Source of the DNA: Pseudomonas sp. ISL-84 | Lineage (GTDB): Bacteria; Bacillota; Bacilli; Bacillales; Cytobacillaceae | Assembly: GCA_018613035.1 (NCBI GenBank) | Contig: JAGGRA010000016.1 | Coordinates: 1-54,100 of the forward strand | Length of the DNA stretch: 54,100 bases | Reading direction: 5' to 3' | Shown here: positions 52,592 through 54,100 of the stretch, one piece after another | Numbering within the stretch: position 1 is the stretch's first letter | How the letters are laid out: each line of letters opens with the position of its first letter | Made by a program: the position numbers and the translations under genes | The notes under the pieces: model-generated | Database searches by the model: none | Seen by the model: the letters and a program-made list of their open reading frames with translations, nothing else | What the model was told of the DNA's origin: nothing

Positions 52592-52667
52592 TGGTGGAGC
52601 CTAGCGGGATCGAACCGCTGACCTCCTGCGTGCAAAGCAGGCGCTCTCCCAGCTGAGCTAAGGCCCC
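52592..52667 (-). tRNA. tRNA-Ala (TGC)
   Basis: A 76-nt cloverleaf with 7-bp acceptor GGGGCCT/AGGCTCC (wobble pairs), D-arm TAGCTCAGCTGGGAGAGC, anticodon loop with TGC, GGTTCGATCCC T-arm and encoded CCA. Last tRNA of the array. Confidence 0.97.
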
Positions 52668-52672
52668 ATTCG

Positions 52673-52747
52673 TGGAGCGGAAGACGGGATTCGAACCCGC
52701 GACCCCCACCTTGGCAAGGTGATGTTCTACCACTGAACTACTTCCGC
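52673..52747 (-). tRNA. tRNA-Gly (GCC)
   Basis: A 75-nt cloverleaf; acceptor GCGGAAG/CTTCCGC, anticodon GCC in CTTGCCAAG, GGTTCGAATCC T-arm, encoded CCA. Confidence 0.97.
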
Positions 52748-52805
52748 AAATTCAAAAATATGACCTTCAGGAATCGATTCCCAAGGTCTATGTTATGATT
52801 AAAAA

Positions 52806-52878
52806 TGAGCCATGAAGGACTCGAACCTTCGACCCTCTGATTAAAAGTCAGATGCTCTACCGACTGAGCTAATGGCTC
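52806..52878 (-). tRNA. tRNA-Lys (TTT)
   Basis: A 73-nt cloverleaf; acceptor GAGCCAT/ATGGCTC, anticodon TTT in ACTTTTAAT, T-arm GGTTCGAGTCC. CCA is not encoded. Its 5' end is partly duplicated at 53002-53043. Confidence 0.96.
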
Positions 52879-53001
52879 GGAAATAAGTTGTTGCCTAAAC
52901 TGAGTTTGCAGAGGTGCTCCAAAACCCTTCGGTTTTTGTCGCAGATTGCTACAGCTTGCTATTCGCTGAAGATTTGCTTCGATGCTGCAAACTTTCGCAA
53001 T

Positions 53002-53043
53002 CCTCTACCGACTGAGCTAATCTACCGACTGAGCTAATGGCTC
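53002..53043 (-). pseudogene. Duplicated 5' fragments of tRNA-Lys
   Basis: Minus strand GAGCCATTAGCTCAGTCGG plus TAGA repeats the acceptor 5' strand and D-arm of tRNA-Lys exactly; a second, shorter copy of TTAGCTCAGTCGGTAGAG follows directly. No anticodon arm or T-arm is present. The flanking 52890-53001 spacer contains a CCCTTCGG hairpin and no other gene. Confidence 0.88.
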
Positions 53044-53050
53044 ATAAAAA

Positions 53051-53125
53051 TGGCTGGGCTAGCAGGATTCGAACCTGCGAGTGACGGAGTCAAAGTCCGG
53101 TGCCTTACCGCTTGGCTATAGCCCA
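53051..53125 (-). tRNA. tRNA-Gln (TTG)
   Basis: A 75-nt cloverleaf; acceptor TGGGCTA/TAGCCCA, anticodon TTG in ACTTTGACT, T-arm GGTTCGAATCC, encoded CCA. Confidence 0.96.
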
Positions 53126-53191
53126 ATAATTAACAAAATAAAAAGGACATTCATAGCTTGTCCAGTTTTTGTTGTTTTTATTAAAAATAAA

Positions 53192-53275
53192 TGGTGGAGG
53201 GGGGCAGATTCGAACTGCCGAACCCGAAGGAGCGGATTTACAGTCCGCCGCGTTTAGCCACTTCGCTACCCCTCC
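53192..53275 (-). tRNA. tRNA-Tyr (GTA)
   Basis: An 84-nt class II tRNA with a long variable arm; acceptor GGAGGGG/CCCCTCC, anticodon GTA in ACTGTAAAT, encoded CCA. Confidence 0.96.
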
Positions 53276-53371
53276 GTATATTATATAGTGCTAGAACCTT
53301 TATAACTGCTCAAAATCCCTTCGGGATTTTTCGCATGCTTCCGCTGAAGTTAATCAAGGAAGTTAGTAGCA

Positions 53372-53447
<76 letters not shown>

Positions 53448-53455
53448 AAGTTAGA

Positions 53456-53531
53456 TGGTGGAGGATGACGGGATCGAACCGCCGACCCTCTGCTTGTAAG
53501 GCAGATGCTCTCCCAGCTGAGCTAATCCTCC
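53456..53531 (-). tRNA. tRNA-Val (TAC)
   Basis: A 76-nt cloverleaf; acceptor GGAGGAT/ATCCTCC, anticodon TAC in CCTTACAAG, T-arm GGTTCGATCCC, encoded CCA. Confidence 0.96.
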
Positions 53532-53535
53532 AAAA

Positions 53536-53610
53536 TGGTGACCCCTACGGGATTCGAACCCGTGTTACCGCCGTGAAAGGGCGGTGTCTTAACCGCTTGA
53601 CCAAGGGGCC
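53536..53610 (-). tRNA. tRNA-Glu (TTC)
   Basis: A 75-nt cloverleaf; acceptor GGCCCCT/AGGGGTC, anticodon TTC in CCTTTCACG, T-arm GGTTCGAATCC, encoded CCA. Confidence 0.96.
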
Positions 53611-53639
53611 TAGTAAATCTAGTTGTTTTTTTCTAAGAG

Positions 53640-53712
53640 AGCTTCCAACCGGGCTCGAACCGGTGACCTCTTCCTTACCATGGAAGTGCTCTACCTGCTG
53701 AGCTATGGAAGC
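53640..53712 (-). tRNA. tRNA-Thr (GGT)
   Basis: A 73-nt cloverleaf; acceptor GCTTCCA/TGGAAGC, anticodon GGT in CATGGTAAG, T-arm GGTTCGAGCCC, discriminator T, and CCA not encoded. Confidence 0.95.
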
Positions 53713-53748
53713 AACAGCTCATAAGTCCCAATAAGGTCTTTATGAAAA

Positions 53749-53823
53749 TGGCTCCGCAGGCAGGATTCGAACCTGCGACCGTTCGGTTAACAGCCGAATG
53801 CTCTACCACTGAGCTACTGCGGA
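53749..53823 (-). tRNA. tRNA-Asn (GTT)
   Basis: A 75-nt cloverleaf; acceptor TCCGCAG/CTGCGGA, anticodon GTT in CTGTTAACC, T-arm GGTTCGAATCC, encoded CCA. First tRNA after 5S. Confidence 0.96.
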
Positions 53824-53842
53824 ATAGTGGTATAAAGAAACA

Positions 53843-53959
<117 letters not shown>

Positions 53960-53981
53960 CTATTTTTCAAAGACAAGTATT

Positions 53982-54009
53982 ATTATACCGTCTTTTTATG
54001 ATTTTTCAA
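53982..54009 (-). promoter_or_regulatory. Promoter-like sequence in the 23S-5S spacer
   Basis: Minus strand: TTGAAA (54009-54004), 16-bp spacer, TATAAT (53987-53982), 22 bp upstream of 5S. It could drive 5S plus the tRNA array independently of the rRNA promoters. Confidence 0.5.
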
Positions 54010-54079
54010 GAGGAAATTTTAAATTTTCGTTCCCTCAAAACTAGATAATGAATGAAGAAGTTGCCGAGTATCACCAATT

Positions 54080-54100
54080 ACTTGGTTAAGTCCTCGATCG
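54080..54100 (-). rRNA. 23S ribosomal RNA, 3' end only
   Basis: The last bases of the window, read on the minus strand (CGATCGAGGACTTAACCAAG), match the conserved 3' terminus of Bacillus 23S rRNA. The rest of the gene lies beyond the window, and the exact 3' end is approximate. Confidence 0.85.

Overview
The window is a low-GC Firmicute chromosome segment, almost certainly from the family Bacillaceae and close to Bacillus or Cytobacillus. The evidence is synteny with Bacillus subtilis blocks (sigW-rsiW, cdaA-cdaR-glmM-glmS with a glmS ribozyme, dppABCDE-ykfABCD, yclNOPQ), a Spo0E-family sporulation phosphatase, PerR/Fur/CodY/sigma-B/sigma-W style sites, and an rRNA-tRNA array. The species-level guess is inference; no database was consulted.

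Layout. Positions 1-7.7 kb hold mostly single-gene units: a TauE/SafE exporter, a DedA protein, a Dps/MrgA miniferritin behind a perfect PerR box, a DMT transporter, an FMN-binding PPOX protein, a repeat-built MscS-like membrane protein, a DUF4395 protein, an interspersed repeat with terminal inverted repeats, and a YqcI/YcgG protein. Positions 7.8-12.3 kb hold a Fur-controlled siderophore ABC importer (yclNOPQ) and a MarR regulator whose gene is flanked by two copies of one palindrome. Positions 12.4-23.3 kb hold a murein-peptide uptake and recycling cluster (dppA-E, ykfA-D) ending in a class A beta-lactamase-like serine hydrolase, with a CodY-like box over the first promoter. Positions 23.4-28.6 kb hold DUF3870, an AlaX editing protein, a sigma-B-type stress protein, a DUF4145 protein, a tiny BA3454-type protein and a DUF2254 membrane protein. 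Positions 28.7-37.7 kb hold a segmental duplication: two near-identical MFS exporters, each facing the 3' end of an RND efflux pump gene. One RND copy is intact beside a TetR regulator; the other is a fragment with a nonsense codon. Positions 37.8-43.4 kb hold the mannitol locus (mtlA as a IICBA fusion, mtlR, mtlD). Positions 43.5-52.0 kb hold cell-envelope control genes (glmS with ribozyme, glmM, cdaR, cdaA, rsiW, sigW), a small spo0E-like gene and rocF. Positions 52.5-54.1 kb hold ten tRNAs, 5S rRNA and the very end of 23S rRNA, all on the minus strand.

How the genes fit together. Several blocks converge on the cell wall. dpp-ykf imports and degrades muropeptides; GlmS and GlmM make the amino-sugar precursor; CdaA/CdaR make and tune c-di-AMP; SigW/RsiW respond to envelope stress. 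Metal and peroxide control (Fur at yclN, PerR at the miniferritin) and sugar control (MtlR half-sites at mtlA) can be read directly from promoter sequences.

No completely new multi-gene system is evident. The most unusual items are the helically phased tandem motif at 52359-52471, the MarR palindromes next to the siderophore promoter, the MFS/RND duplication with conserved operators, the intergenic repeat families, the duplicated tRNA-Lys 5' fragments, and the promoter-like sequence in the 23S-5S spacer.
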